This document shows positions 45,552 through 55,800 of a stretch of 64,000 bases of DNA, piece after piece; the first letter of the stretch is position 1, and every line of letters starts with the position of its first letter. The position numbers were made by a program, and so were the translations under genes. Source of the stretch: Flammeovirga kamogawensis (lineage in GTDB: Bacteria; Bacteroidota; Bacteroidia; Cytophagales; Flammeovirgaceae); contig NZ_CP076128.1 of NCBI RefSeq assembly GCF_018736065.1, positions 2,170,001 to 2,234,000 on the forward strand, given 5' to 3'. The notes beneath the pieces were generated by a model. The model saw only the letters and a list, made by a program, of their open reading frames with translations, was not told where the DNA came from and did not search any database.

Positions 45552-46430
45552 TTGGAAGATCTGCTATTTGAATCAGTCAGATACTCCGTACATTCAAACA
45601 GCTTTGATGTTTCTCGACTTGCTGACTACAGCTTGCATTTGAGGGTACATCAAAGCTGTCTTGCTATAGGAGTATATGACCCTGAAAACAACGAGTGCTT
45701 GGCACTTGAATCGTATGGTTACGAAACTGCAATGAATACCACTGCACTTATCGTAAACTTGCACAACATTGTGCAAAAACATTCATTTCTGAATGCTGCT
45801 TTTTGGAAGAACGTTAATATCATATCTGCTCTTCCTTCATTTGCTTTTATCCCATCAGAAGTTGAGGATGAAAACAATGATGAAACTATCTTATCATTAA
45901 CATCTAAATTTAGTAGTAAGAAAGATAAAATCTTTAAAAACACTACAGATTTAAATGCGTCTATCATTTTTGCTTTACCTCAAGAATTAGAAAATTGGTT
46001 CTTTGAGATGTACAGTAATTCTAACCTATCATTTTCTCATAGTATGGAAAGCTTTATTCCAGAAACATTTGAGTTTGATAGCAACTCCTTACATTGTTAT
46101 TTAGATAACGATATGCTCTATCTAACAAAATGTAATGAAAAAAAGCAGGTTATTTTTGCCAATTCATTTAAGTACAAAACAGAGCAAGACTTATTGTACT
46201 ATGTGCTTTTTGTTATTGATGAGTTAAAAGGAACTCCTCAAGACACTACTTTAACAATTTGGGGTGAAGTAAAATCTGATAATTCAGCTATTACTACACT
46301 TCGTAAATTTATTGGTAAAGTAAATACAGGAAAGAAACCTAAAGATATGCTTTATGCATACCAATTTGATCAAGATCCTCATGAACATGCTGCTGTTGAT
46401 ATAATTGGCAATATGAAATTAAACCGATGA
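45552..46430 (+). CDS. DUF3822 family protein
   Basis: The 292-residue protein is coded from TTG 45552, just after the preceding stop; the first internal ATG would cut about 60 conserved residues. Content fits DUF3822, known mainly in Bacteroidota next to coaD: an actin-like ATPase-type start (DYSLHLRVHQSCLAIGVYDP), a middle strand region, and a C-terminal block ending DIIGNMKLNR. It overlaps the coaD start by ATGA. Function is unknown. Confidence 0.7.
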   Translation: MEDLLFESVRYSVHSNSFDVSRLADYSLHLRVHQSCLAIGVYDPENNECLALESYGYETAMNTTALIVNLHNIVQKHSFLNAAFWKNVNIISALPSFAFIPSEVEDENNDETILSLTSKFSSKKDKIFKNTTDLNASIIFALPQELENWFFEMYSNSNLSFSHSMESFIPETFEFDSNSLHCYLDNDMLYLTKCNEKKQVIFANSFKYKTEQDLLYYVLFVIDELKGTPQDTTLTIWGEVKSDNSAITTLRKFIGKVNTGKKPKDMLYAYQFDQDPHEHAAVDIIGNMKLNR

Positions 46431-46888
46431 AAAGAATAGCCTTTTTCCCTGGAACATTCGACCCTTTTACAAAAGGTCATGAAGATATAGCAATCCGTGG
46501 CACTCAATTATTTGACGAAGTCATTATTGGTATAGGACATAATTCTAAGAAAAAGCGATTTTTTCCTGCTGAAAAAATGAAGGAATTAATTGAGCTTCAT
46601 TTTGAAAATAACCCCCAAGTAAAAGTAATTTTATATCAAGGATTAACAGCTAAAGTTGCTAAAGACCTTGGAGCGTGTGTTTTGTTAAGAGGATTAAGAA
46701 ACACAACGGATTTTGAATACGAAAACAGTATTGCCCAAGCAAACAGATATGTAAACGGTATTGATACAGTTTTTATTTACACATCTCCAGAATACTCTCA
46801 TTTAAGTTCTTCTATTATAAGAGAATTGCATAAATTTGGGCATGATGTAGGTGAATTTGTCCCTTTTCACCTCAAAGAAGGGATTTAA
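46427..46888 (+). CDS. coaD: Phosphopantetheine adenylyltransferase
   Basis: The 153-residue enzyme catalyses the penultimate step of coenzyme A synthesis. The nucleotidyl-transferase motifs are FFPGTFDPFTKGHEDIA and YSHLSSSIIRELHKFG. Its ATG overlaps the DUF3822 stop (ATGA), indicating translational coupling. Length is standard for CoaD (about 160). Confidence 0.96.
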   Translation: MKRIAFFPGTFDPFTKGHEDIAIRGTQLFDEVIIGIGHNSKKKRFFPAEKMKELIELHFENNPQVKVILYQGLTAKVAKDLGACVLLRGLRNTTDFEYENSIAQANRYVNGIDTVFIYTSPEYSHLSSSIIRELHKFGHDVGEFVPFHLKEGI

Positions 46889-46960
46889 CTTTTTAAATGC
46901 TAAATTGCATTGAGGCTAGTTTGCCTCACCCTATCATTAGATAGTTTTAAATATATATAT

Positions 46961-48388
46961 ATGGGATGTCAATCGTGTTCAACGGTTGCGTGTGGAGTAC
47001 CTACAGGATGTGGCAGTAATGGAGACTGTGGTTCTGGCGGCTGTAGCAAATTAAATTCATTTGATTGGCTCGGTGATATGGATTTACCCTCATCGCAACG
47101 TTTTAATATAGTAGAAATAAAATTTAAAGGTGGAAGAAAAGGCTATTTTAAAAATGACCAACACTTCGAACTTTATACAGGTGATCCATTAGTAGTTGAT
47201 ACTGGAAATGGACATCATATTGGGCATGTGAGTTTACAAGGTGACCTTGTACGCTTACAAATGATAAAAAAAGGTATTGATGAAGAAGATGATCTTTTAC
47301 AAATTCTTCGTCACGCAACACCTAAAGACCTAGAGAAGTTAGCTATGGTAAAAAATAGGGAAATTCCAACCCTTTACCGTACTCGTGAAATTATTCAGGA
47401 GCTTGAGCTACAAATGAAACTTTCGGATGTAGATTTCCAAGCAGACAACTCTAAAGCTACTTTTTACTATTCTGCAGATGACAGAGTCGATTTTCGTCAA
47501 CTTATCAAAGTCTTAGCTAGCGAGTTTAAGATTAGAGTTGAAATGCGACAAATTAGCTTGCGTCAAGAAGCTAGTAGATTAGGTGGTATTGGTTCTTGTG
47601 GTAGAGAACTTTGTTGTTCTACCTGGTTAACTGAGTTTAAAAGTGTATCTACTTCTGCTGCTCGTTATCAAAATTTATCTTTAAACCCAAGTAAGTTATC
47701 TGGTCAATGTGGACGATTAAAGTGTTGTCTTAACTATGAACTCGAAACTTATATAGATGCTTTAGTTGATATCCCAATGTTGGATAGAAACTTAAAGACC
47801 AAAAAAGGTGATGCTCAACTACAAAAAGTTGATATTTTCCGTAAACGTATGTGGTTTAGCTTCCAAGGCGAAACAACATGGCATGTAATCTCGACAGAGC
47901 GTGTTAATGAAGTGACGCAAATGAATGCTAAAGGTAAATATCCTGAAACTTTAGAAGAAGATCAAGTTGATAAATCTGCAATGTTACAAGAACAAAAACT
48001 TAGTAGCATTTTAGATAAACAACCTCTTCCTCAGAAAAAGCAAAAAGGACGTAGAAAGCCTGATGACAAATTCAAAAAAGGACCTGATAACAAAAAATCA
48101 GATCACCAAAAAAAGCCATCAAGGAAAAAGCCTAATAACGGACCTTCGAATTTTAAAAAGAGAGTAAGTCCGAATAAACAAGGACGCAACTCTAATAATC
48201 AGAATGAAGGAAACTCTCCTTCAAATGATACTAATCAGAAGCAAAACGTTCCTAATAATAAAGGGAATAACTCGCCTCAGAATAGACAGAATCAAAAAAG
48301 GGAAGAAGGTGGTAAAAAACCATCAAGACCTCCTTTTAGAGGAAATAGAAACAAAAGAAGAAGACCTGATAATTCTAATAATGAATAA
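46961..48388 (+). CDS. ricT: PSP1-domain protein (RicT/YaaT-like) with Cys-rich start
   Basis: ATG 46961 gives 475 residues; the in-frame start at 46910 adds an unlikely leader. Cysteines at 3, 6, 11, 17, 23 and 28 form a dense cluster (MGCQSCSTVACG...SGGCSK). The PSP1 domain follows, with GSCGRELCCSTWL and SGQCGRLKCCLNYELETY, which contribute cysteines that can hold iron-sulfur clusters in RicT. The C-terminal 140 residues are a K/N/P-rich disordered tail. In Bacteroidota this gene lies beside gldH, as here. The cell role is inferred from the family. Confidence 0.85.
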   Translation: MGCQSCSTVACGVPTGCGSNGDCGSGGCSKLNSFDWLGDMDLPSSQRFNIVEIKFKGGRKGYFKNDQHFELYTGDPLVVDTGNGHHIGHVSLQGDLVRLQMIKKGIDEEDDLLQILRHATPKDLEKLAMVKNREIPTLYRTREIIQELELQMKLSDVDFQADNSKATFYYSADDRVDFRQLIKVLASEFKIRVEMRQISLRQEASRLGGIGSCGRELCCSTWLTEFKSVSTSAARYQNLSLNPSKLSGQCGRLKCCLNYELETYIDALVDIPMLDRNLKTKKGDAQLQKVDIFRKRMWFSFQGETTWHVISTERVNEVTQMNAKGKYPETLEEDQVDKSAMLQEQKLSSILDKQPLPQKKQKGRRKPDDKFKKGPDNKKSDHQKKPSRKKPNNGPSNFKKRVSPNKQGRNSNNQNEGNSPSNDTNQKQNVPNNKGNNSPQNRQNQKREEGGKKPSRPPFRGNRNKRRRPDNSNNE

Positions 48389-48905
48389 TTTTTTGTCTTT
48401 AAAGATATACAAAGCACTCCTTTTATTAGGAGTTGCTTTTTTAGGTTTTGCATGTAATTCATCAATTGTAAATGAAGAATATGTAGATTATGAGGAAGGG
48501 ATGTGGCCTGCCGACTCTGTATCTTCATTTACTTTTGAAGTTGAAGATGCCAAACCGTATAATATTTATGCTTTGATTAGAAACACAACAGAGTATCCTT
48601 TTCAAAATATTTATATTAAATATAGTCTTACTAAAGTTGATTCACTTCAACCAGACACTCTGATTAATAACAAAATGTCTGACTTTCAACTTTTTGAAGT
48701 CAAAACAGGAAAACCTTTTGGACACATAGAAAATTCAACAGGGTTTAGTAGTACAGGTGCTGTATTTGTGCATCCGCTTTTATTACGAAAAAAATCTCAT
48801 TTTCCTTCAAAAGGAACATATAAAATTGATATTAAACATTATATGAGGCCTGATACTTTAGAAGGTATAATTGGTGTTGGTTATCGATTAGAACATGTTG
48901 AATAA
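48381..48905 (+). CDS. gldH: Gliding motility lipoprotein GldH
   Basis: ATG 48381 overlaps the end of ricT by eight bases and gives a 174-residue lipoprotein with lipobox LGFAC. Blocks seen: EEGMWPADSVSSFTFEVED, YIKYSLTKVDSLQPDTLIN, GDMHSS absent (that is the neighbour), and KGTYKIDIKHYMRPDTLEG. These match GldH, a lipoprotein needed for gliding in Flavobacterium. A longer in-frame opening upstream is out of frame with ricT and is a shadow of its tail. It supports gliding and T9SS capability. Confidence 0.85.
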   Translation: MNNFLSLKIYKALLLLGVAFLGFACNSSIVNEEYVDYEEGMWPADSVSSFTFEVEDAKPYNIYALIRNTTEYPFQNIYIKYSLTKVDSLQPDTLINNKMSDFQLFEVKTGKPFGHIENSTGFSSTGAVFVHPLLLRKKSHFPSKGTYKIDIKHYMRPDTLEGIIGVGYRLEHVE

Positions 48906-48945
48906 AAAATACCTCAGTGAAATTTAAATCACTGAGGTATTTTTT
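48904..48945. terminator. Bidirectional terminator gldH / kinase-like gene
   Basis: A perfect 17-pair stem (48904-48920 with 48929-48945, core ACCTCAGTGA) has T-runs on both strands. Confidence 0.9.
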
Positions 48946-50010
48946 TTAATAAGGACTATTAGCCTCAAACATATTTTTATATTTTTCTTGCCTTCTTAAT
49001 ACATGCTCAATAGACTCTGTTACAATCTCACCCATATTCTCACATTTTAAGAACCTTGAACTTTTATAATGTTCTGAAAGATCACTACGAAGTGTAATAA
49101 CGTTCTCTCTAGGTGCGATAATATCTTTTCGCATGGTTTTCAGAATATCTTTTGCTCTATGCCTAAAACCCATTACTCTACTCGCAATCATAAAACGTTC
49201 TTCAGCTTGATATTGACGAACTGATTCCCATGAAATTTTACCCATCATTAATTTTAAAATTGCATTATTCTGACGGTAAAATTGAGGCATATAAATATTC
49301 CTTCTTCCCTCATAGCTTTGTTGATCAAAATCGATAGGTCTAATTCTATAGTTGATTTCATCAAAATCTGGCACCATTAAAACAACCCAATTAGAAGAGT
49401 GCATATCACCTAAAAGCTGAACAAAACACCTTTCATTAAATTTTACAAATTCTTTTGTTAAACGGGTCTTATTCTGATGACCATCTTCTAAATAATGATT
49501 AATAAAAGAATCTCCCGGAATACCTGGTATATGCTCTTCTATTAATGTTTGCTCTGTAACAAGGTAGCTTACTTTGTTTGGAGATAAAATATCTTCTAAT
49601 TCTAATCCATAAATACGAGAAGCATCTGCAACCTTAACATAGAAGTAATCAAAGTTGTCATTAATTCTATTTACAACTCTTACACGAAATGGTTTAGTGT
49701 TTCCGTATGTACACATATCAACACGGTCTATAAAGAGGTGCTCCATTACATTAAGGTTACCATCGGCTCTTAAAGTAGCATATAATGTCTTTAATGTAGA
49801 ATAGATTTGCTCCATATCATCCTGTGCATAAAACACAGTTACCCATAAAGTATCATCTCCATTAGAATCATATAATGGAATTGCTGTATTGAATCTACAA
49901 AGATCTTCGTACTTGATGGAAACAGGAGATATTCTATCGTACTGATCTAAAAAATATTCTAAAGGTTCTGTTACAGGGTACGGAACTTTCTTTTTACTAA
50001 TTAATGCCAT
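48946..50010 (-). CDS. Kinase-fold (APH/HipA-like) protein of unknown role
   Basis: The 354-residue cytoplasmic protein is of a family I do not recognise by name. It has the layout of a phosphotransferase: a beta3-like lysine in YFYVKVAD (Lys126), a hinge-like LIEEHIPGIPG (157-166), a catalytic-loop-like LLGDMHSSNW (GDxHxxN with Asp202, His204, Asn207) and a metal-binding-like PIDFDQQ (Asp227, Asp229). That order resembles aminoglycoside/choline kinases. The N-terminal 100 residues are strand-rich and unfamiliar. It is monocistronic and carries a strong shared terminator. Substrate unknown; kinase activity is inference. Confidence 0.6.
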   Translation of the reverse strand: MALISKKKVPYPVTEPLEYFLDQYDRISPVSIKYEDLCRFNTAIPLYDSNGDDTLWVTVFYAQDDMEQIYSTLKTLYATLRADGNLNVMEHLFIDRVDMCTYGNTKPFRVRVVNRINDNFDYFYVKVADASRIYGLELEDILSPNKVSYLVTEQTLIEEHIPGIPGDSFINHYLEDGHQNKTRLTKEFVKFNERCFVQLLGDMHSSNWVVLMVPDFDEINYRIRPIDFDQQSYEGRRNIYMPQFYRQNNAILKLMMGKISWESVRQYQAEERFMIASRVMGFRHRAKDILKTMRKDIIAPRENVITLRSDLSEHYKSSRFLKCENMGEIVTESIEHVLRRQEKYKNMFEANSPY

Positions 50011-50236
50011 AGTCTATATTATGAATCTTTTACTTAAGAATTCATTATTCTTAATAAATGCTCTGAAATGGATATCTAGTAAATTTAATCAAATTACTAC
50101 GGATTGAAACATAACTTCTATCACTTTATCAATTCAGTAAGCTAAAACTATCTTAATAGTTTCATTTTTAAAACAACAAACTTTGTTAGTTCATTCTCAG
50201 CAATGCATCTTTACATCTCATTAAATTAAATTCTGA

Positions 50237-50905
50237 ATGTCAAACGTTTCCTATGAGGTTATTGACATGGATGAAAAAGAATATAGAAATCATCCTGCTC
50301 TTGCCAATACAGATATAAAAAATGCACAACTTCTGTTACTCGGTCAGCAACCGCATACACCTAAAAAAGCTTTAAGAGAAGGTACAATGCTACATTCTGC
50401 CATTCTTGAACCACATGATTGGGTTGAAATGAGTAAAAAAGTTCCAGTTGCACAAGCAAATAGAATTGGACGAATTGCTGCTACGGCTAGAAATTATCCT
50501 CTACTTAAAGAAATGTTAGCACACCCAAATGTACAAATTGAAAAATGTGTATTTTGGAAAGATCCAATAACAGGGTTAGACTGTAAAGCAAAACCAGATT
50601 TATTTATTGAAGGTGAAGTTGTTGTTGATTTAAAAACGACAGCAAGAAGTATGAAAGAAGCCTTTGAGAAACAAGTTTTATCGAGAGATTTTGACAGGCA
50701 GATTGCTTTCTATAACATTCCTATCCAAGCACCACTTACTAGGGTAATTGGCATTAGTAAAACATCTAAGGGAAGGTTGTTTAGACTTGAATGGGAAAAG
50801 GATGATCCTTACTTATCAAATGGTAAGCTTAAGGCTGATATTATGCTAAAAAAACTTGCTGAAGATGAGCAATTATTAAAAAAAGCTCTTCTTCTCAGAA
50901 AATAA
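50237..50905 (+). CDS. RecE-like PD-(D/E)XK nuclease-domain protein
   Basis: The 222-residue protein opens with MDEKEYRNHPALANTDIKNA and LREGTMLHSAILEP, like phage RecE/exonuclease VIII-type nucleases. The catalytic motif is LDCKAKPDLFIEGEVVVDLKTT (Asp, then D-x-K), followed by QIAFYNI. It matches the PDDEXK domain group of DUF3799. Single copy and no phage genes nearby, so a prophage relic or a domesticated exonuclease are both possible. No recT-like partner is visible. Confidence 0.72.
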   Translation: MSNVSYEVIDMDEKEYRNHPALANTDIKNAQLLLLGQQPHTPKKALREGTMLHSAILEPHDWVEMSKKVPVAQANRIGRIAATARNYPLLKEMLAHPNVQIEKCVFWKDPITGLDCKAKPDLFIEGEVVVDLKTTARSMKEAFEKQVLSRDFDRQIAFYNIPIQAPLTRVIGISKTSKGRLFRLEWEKDDPYLSNGKLKADIMLKKLAEDEQLLKKALLLRK

Positions 50906-50907
50906 AG

Positions 50908-50942
50908 TAAAGGCTTCGTGATTTAATATTACGAAGCCTTTA
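50908..50942 (+). terminator. Terminator between nuclease and acyl-CoA ligase genes
   Basis: TAAAGGCTTCGT (50908-50919) pairs with ACGAAGCCTTTA (50931-50942). The genes converge, so it may serve both. Confidence 0.8.
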
Positions 50943-50964
50943 TCATATCTTAAGGATAGAAAAT

Positions 50965-52725
50965 TTATGAATATAATCCTTCGATTACATGATCATATCT
51001 CTCATTAATTACCTTTCTTTTTAATTTTAATGTAGGTGTTACTTCTCCTGAATCAATTGACCAAACGTGATCTATTAAAGCAAACTTTTTCACCTTTTCC
51101 CATTGAGCAAATTGTTTATTCGCTTTCTGTATTTCCTGATCCATTTTCTCAATCACTTTTGTATTTTTAATGATTTCCGAATCAGAAGTATACTCAATGT
51201 TATGAAGATTACACCATTCTTTTAATCCATCAAAATTTGGAACTATTAATGCCGATGGAAATTTCCGGTTATTACCAATCACTGCAGCTTGCTCTATAAA
51301 ATAAGATTCTTTGATTTTATTTTCAACCAATTGAGGTGCTACATATTTACCTCCAGAAGTCTTAAACATTTCTTTCTTTCGGTCTGTAATTTTTAAGAAC
51401 TTACCTTCTACAAATTCGCCAATATCACCTGTATGGAACCAACCATCTTTTATTACTTCTTCTGTTTTTTCTGGAGCTTTATAATACCCCATCATTACAT
51501 TTGGCCCTTTTGCTAAAATTTCACCATCTTCAGCAATCTTAACTTCTACTCCATCTAATAAAGGACCAACAGTTCCTACCATCATATTTTCGTTATTTGC
51601 TCTATTTACAGCAATAACTGGAGATGTTTCAGTTAAACCGTAGCCTTCGCACAACTTAATCCCTGCAGACCAAAACACCCTTGCTAAACGTGGTTGTAGA
51701 GCTGCAGCTCCAATATTGATAGCCTTTACGTTACCTCCTAAGGCGTCTCTCCATTTAGAAAAAACTAACTTATTTGCTAGTTCAAGTTGAGAGTTATATA
51801 TAAATCCTTGTTCTTTTCTTGGTTCATACCTTAAACCTAGATTTAATGCCCAAAAGAAAATACCTTTTTTTGCTCCACCAGCATCTAACCCTTTTGCAAT
51901 GATTTTATCATATATTTTTTCTAACAAACGAGGAACAGTATTAAATACATCCGGTTTTACTTCTTGTAGATTTGCTCCAATTGTTTCCATACTTTCTGCA
52001 TAATAAACAGAAACACCGTATTGTAGAAAATAATAAAAACCAGTTCTTTCAAAAATATGGCATAACGGTAAAAAGCTCAATGCTTTTGATTTACCTTTCT
52101 CAATAGGACATATAGATGAAACTGCAATTGCATTAGAAACTACATTCTGATGAGAAAGCATCACTCCTTTTGGTCTTCCTGTAGTTCCTGAAGTATAGAT
52201 AATTGTAAGTAAGTCTTCAGGCTTTACCTCTGCCATAGCATTCACTACTTTATCTCTACTTTTCCCTTTACCTAAAAGCTCTATTTCTGTCCAATGAGGT
52301 GCATTATCAACTTTATCAAAAGTGAAAATCTTTTCTACTTTTTCAACACTTTTAGCTGCTTCAGTAGATTTACTGTACAAGTCGCTATCTCCAACAAAAA
52401 TATATTTAGCATCAGAATGATCAAAAATATAACTATAATCTGATACTGTAATTGTAGGATAAATTGGCACTACAATTACACCTATTTGCTGACAAGCAAG
52501 ATCTATAAAATTCCACTCTGGCCTATTTGATGAAATTATAGCAACTTTGTCTCCTTTTTTAACACCAAAAATTAATAAACCGACACTTAAGTTATTTACA
52601 ATTTCTATAACATCATCGGTAGAGAATTTTTTCCATTGCCCATTTACTTTATAAGCAAGGCTATCATTTTTAGGGAAGTTTTCTTTCTGTACATACAGAA
52701 AATCAAAAGTTCGTGTTGGTTTCAT
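50965..52725 (-). CDS. Long-chain fatty acid-CoA ligase
   Basis: The 586-residue AMP-forming ligase activates fatty acids with ATP and CoA. Signatures: P-loop IYTSGTTGRPKGVMLSHQN, FLPLCHIFERT, GYGLTETSPV, GWFHTGDIGEF, and KITDRKKEMFKTSGGKYVAP, with a C-terminal catalytic lysine expected in TPTLKLKRKV. Length matches the FadD15/FAA-like subgroup. It is a single-gene unit. Confidence 0.93.
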   Translation of the reverse strand: MKPTRTFDFLYVQKENFPKNDSLAYKVNGQWKKFSTDDVIEIVNNLSVGLLIFGVKKGDKVAIISSNRPEWNFIDLACQQIGVIVVPIYPTITVSDYSYIFDHSDAKYIFVGDSDLYSKSTEAAKSVEKVEKIFTFDKVDNAPHWTEIELLGKGKSRDKVVNAMAEVKPEDLLTIIYTSGTTGRPKGVMLSHQNVVSNAIAVSSICPIEKGKSKALSFLPLCHIFERTGFYYFLQYGVSVYYAESMETIGANLQEVKPDVFNTVPRLLEKIYDKIIAKGLDAGGAKKGIFFWALNLGLRYEPRKEQGFIYNSQLELANKLVFSKWRDALGGNVKAINIGAAALQPRLARVFWSAGIKLCEGYGLTETSPVIAVNRANNENMMVGTVGPLLDGVEVKIAEDGEILAKGPNVMMGYYKAPEKTEEVIKDGWFHTGDIGEFVEGKFLKITDRKKEMFKTSGGKYVAPQLVENKIKESYFIEQAAVIGNNRKFPSALIVPNFDGLKEWCNLHNIEYTSDSEIIKNTKVIEKMDQEIQKANKQFAQWEKVKKFALIDHVWSIDSGEVTPTLKLKRKVINERYDHVIEGLYS

Positions 52726-52886
52726 ACGTAAATTAAAGTGAGTATAATTGAATTAGATATATTTCATTAAAAATAAAGAAAGAGCTATATTAAGTAGCTA
52801 TTCGTCGAATATAATTTTAATAAATTGACATAGTTTATCATATTGCAAAAGCCAGCACCCTATTTAAACTTCTTCATTAGTGATTT

Positions 52887-55800
52887 ATGAATAATAAAGG
52901 TCTAAATATATTATACTTCTTTTGTGTTTTATGTTCTTTTTTATGCTTGCCCAAATATGTGTCAGCACAAATTGAAGATAGATGCACTAACAAAGTAATT
53001 TATGTTAAACTAAAAAGCAAAAATTACGAAACCTTACAACCGTGGTCAAAAACTTTTTTAGCTGATAGAGATTTCCCTGCTAAAATGGTTTCTCCAAAAT
53101 CTTATCAACACCTAATTCCTGAAAAAGATAATACCTTAAATTATATTTCTTTATTTAGAGCAGAGGCTCCAGATATACTACAAATAGATTTAAATGATAA
53201 CCAAGAAGCCTGTGTTCTAATTCATAAAATTGAAGAACACCCACTAGTAGAGTATGTTGAAATTGCTCCTAATTATGCAGATGACTTAGTAGAATACACT
53301 CCCAATGACCCATTAATTGCAAATCAATTTGCTATTGATATTCATAATATGGAAGCTGCTTGGGAAATAGAAAAAGGAAGTAGTGATATTGTAATTGGCA
53401 TTTCTGATTCTGGTTTTGAAATTTGGCATGAAGATCTGTTTAATAACATAAAAACAAATGATGCCGAGCTAAATGGCTTCCCGAATGTAGATGATGATAA
53501 CAACGGTTACATTGATGATGTGTATGGTTATAACTTTAGAAGTAATGATACAACATTAACAGGAACTAGTCATGGTATACAAGTTTCTGGAGCAGCTGCA
53601 GCGGTTACTGATAACAACATAGGAGTTGCAGGTATGGGTTTTAATTCAAATTTTATTCCTATTGTTCGAGGTTCAGGATTAGAAGGAATAGTTTACCTTG
53701 CAGAACGTGGTGTAGATATAATTAATATGTCATGGGGTAGTCCTAGTGATCCAGATGATGATAAATCCGTTGCTTTTCAAGAAATAATTAATCACTATAC
53801 AGAAAACTATAATGTTCTTTTTATTGCAGCAGCAGGAAATAACGACCACAATGAGATACCAACTGATTATTATCCTGCTTCCTATGAAAATGTATTATCA
53901 GTTACTGCTGTAAATGAAAACAAAGTCAGTATCAAAAATGATAATTCGAAATATACAAGGAGTTATAAAATTCAAGTAGCTGCGAACGCAAATTCACAAA
54001 CAACTAATAGTAATAATAGTTATAGGCACTCTGAAGGTACTTCTATTTCTTCACCAATTGTAGCAGGTATTGCTGCTTTAGTAAGATCTCGATACCCTGA
54101 ACTCTCTGCCATTCAAGTAGCAGAACTATTAAGGTACACCTCAGATTCAACATTTTATGCAATTAGCAACAATGATGAAGATGCTTATAAAATTGGTTTT
54201 GGTGTGATAGATGCATTCAAAGCTGTTACAGAAAAAGATAACGTTCATGTTGTACGAGCACAAAACCCTAGATGGAGTAAATATGGAACTTCTGACATCT
54301 CAGTTTTACCAGGTGATACTTTGGCTATATGGTTTGATTTCAAAAATATACTCAATGGAAATTCGCCAAATTTAATTGCATCAATTTCTAGCTATGATAC
54401 GGCCTTTATACCTATTCCTGGGGAAGTAACCCATTCATTAGGACAAATGTCTGAAGGACAAATAAAAAATAATTCAAATGCTCCTTTTCTTTTTAAAATA
54501 TCACCACAAGCTATTCAAATTAAAAACCTTCATTTCAGAGTGACTTTAGAAGACATAAGTACTGGTTCTTATGAGTATCGAGATTGGCAAAACTTAGAAC
54601 TAAATATTATTTTAGGAGTGAAAATTGATTCCAATTATATAAAATATCTCTTTAGACCAAACGGTACATGGGGTGTTAACCATGGGTTTGATTATAACAA
54701 CAGGCATGGATGTTATGCTTTAACAAGACAATCCGGGTTTATCATTGCAACTGATAATGAACTGTCAGATGCTACTTATATTGATATTAATACAAATACT
54801 AGAAAAACGGATTTTGTAGGTACTTCACCATTAGTTAAAAACACTAATAACTCTAAAGATGTAAATTACCCTATTACAACTTTTGAAGGTACTTTAATAG
54901 ACGAAAACTCAGCAAACCCTGTTGGAGTTAATATAAAACAAAAGCTTTATGGTTCTAATAGTAGTAATGTAAATAGAGCTGTATTTACAGAGTTAGAAAT
55001 TACCAATACTTCTAACCAAACATTTAATAATCTTTATAGTGGCTTATTTGTTGATTGGGTAATGAATTATGCTTCTGGAGATACGCTTCAAAATCAAATT
55101 GATTCTGCTATGATTACCTATGATGCTGTGAATCAGGTTGCAATTATAGAGAAGACTGATAAATCAAAATGTGCAGCCGTTAAATTATTAAATACTGGCA
55201 ATGTTAATTTTCAAGCAATTGATAATTTAAATTCAGCAAACAGTATTATCGATATAACTGATGGATTTTCTGATTATGAAAAAATTCAAGCAGTATCTTC
55301 TCAGATTGGGACAACTACAATTGGATCTAAAACTCAATTAGCAAATGTTTCATCAGTAATTGCGTATACCATTAATGATTTAAAAATTAATGAAACAGCA
55401 AGAGTAGGCTTCTTAATTGTTGCTGCTGATACACTACCACAACTTCTTCAACAATTAGATAGTGTCGAGCAATATTGCGAATATTGGTTAAAAAGTCCAT
55501 CTCCTGTTATTGATTATCAAGTAGCCAATGAAGGAGAGAATGTTACTATTGCAACAGATAATTATGATGCACTCGCATTGTATAAAGAAGAAAATGGACA
55601 AAAAGTACTTAAAGAAACAGGAAGATCTTTTGAGGTATTAATTGATAGTATATCATATTATTATGTACAATCTCAAGGTAGGTATGTTTACAATGGAGAC
55701 CTTGTTCAATTAACAGGAAGAGCAATTCCACCATTAAGTATTGATTCACCTCAGTTAGTTTGTAAAAATACTACTGTTATGATTTCCCCTGAAGGATGTA

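Noticed and set aside
48204-48380. 59-codon N-terminal extension of gldH
   Set aside because: It is the ricT tail read in another frame; ATG 48381 gives a proper lipoprotein signal.
48941-50010. Protein kinase of the Hanks type
   Set aside because: The catalytic loop is GDxHxxN, not HRD, so only an APH/HipA-like resemblance is claimed.
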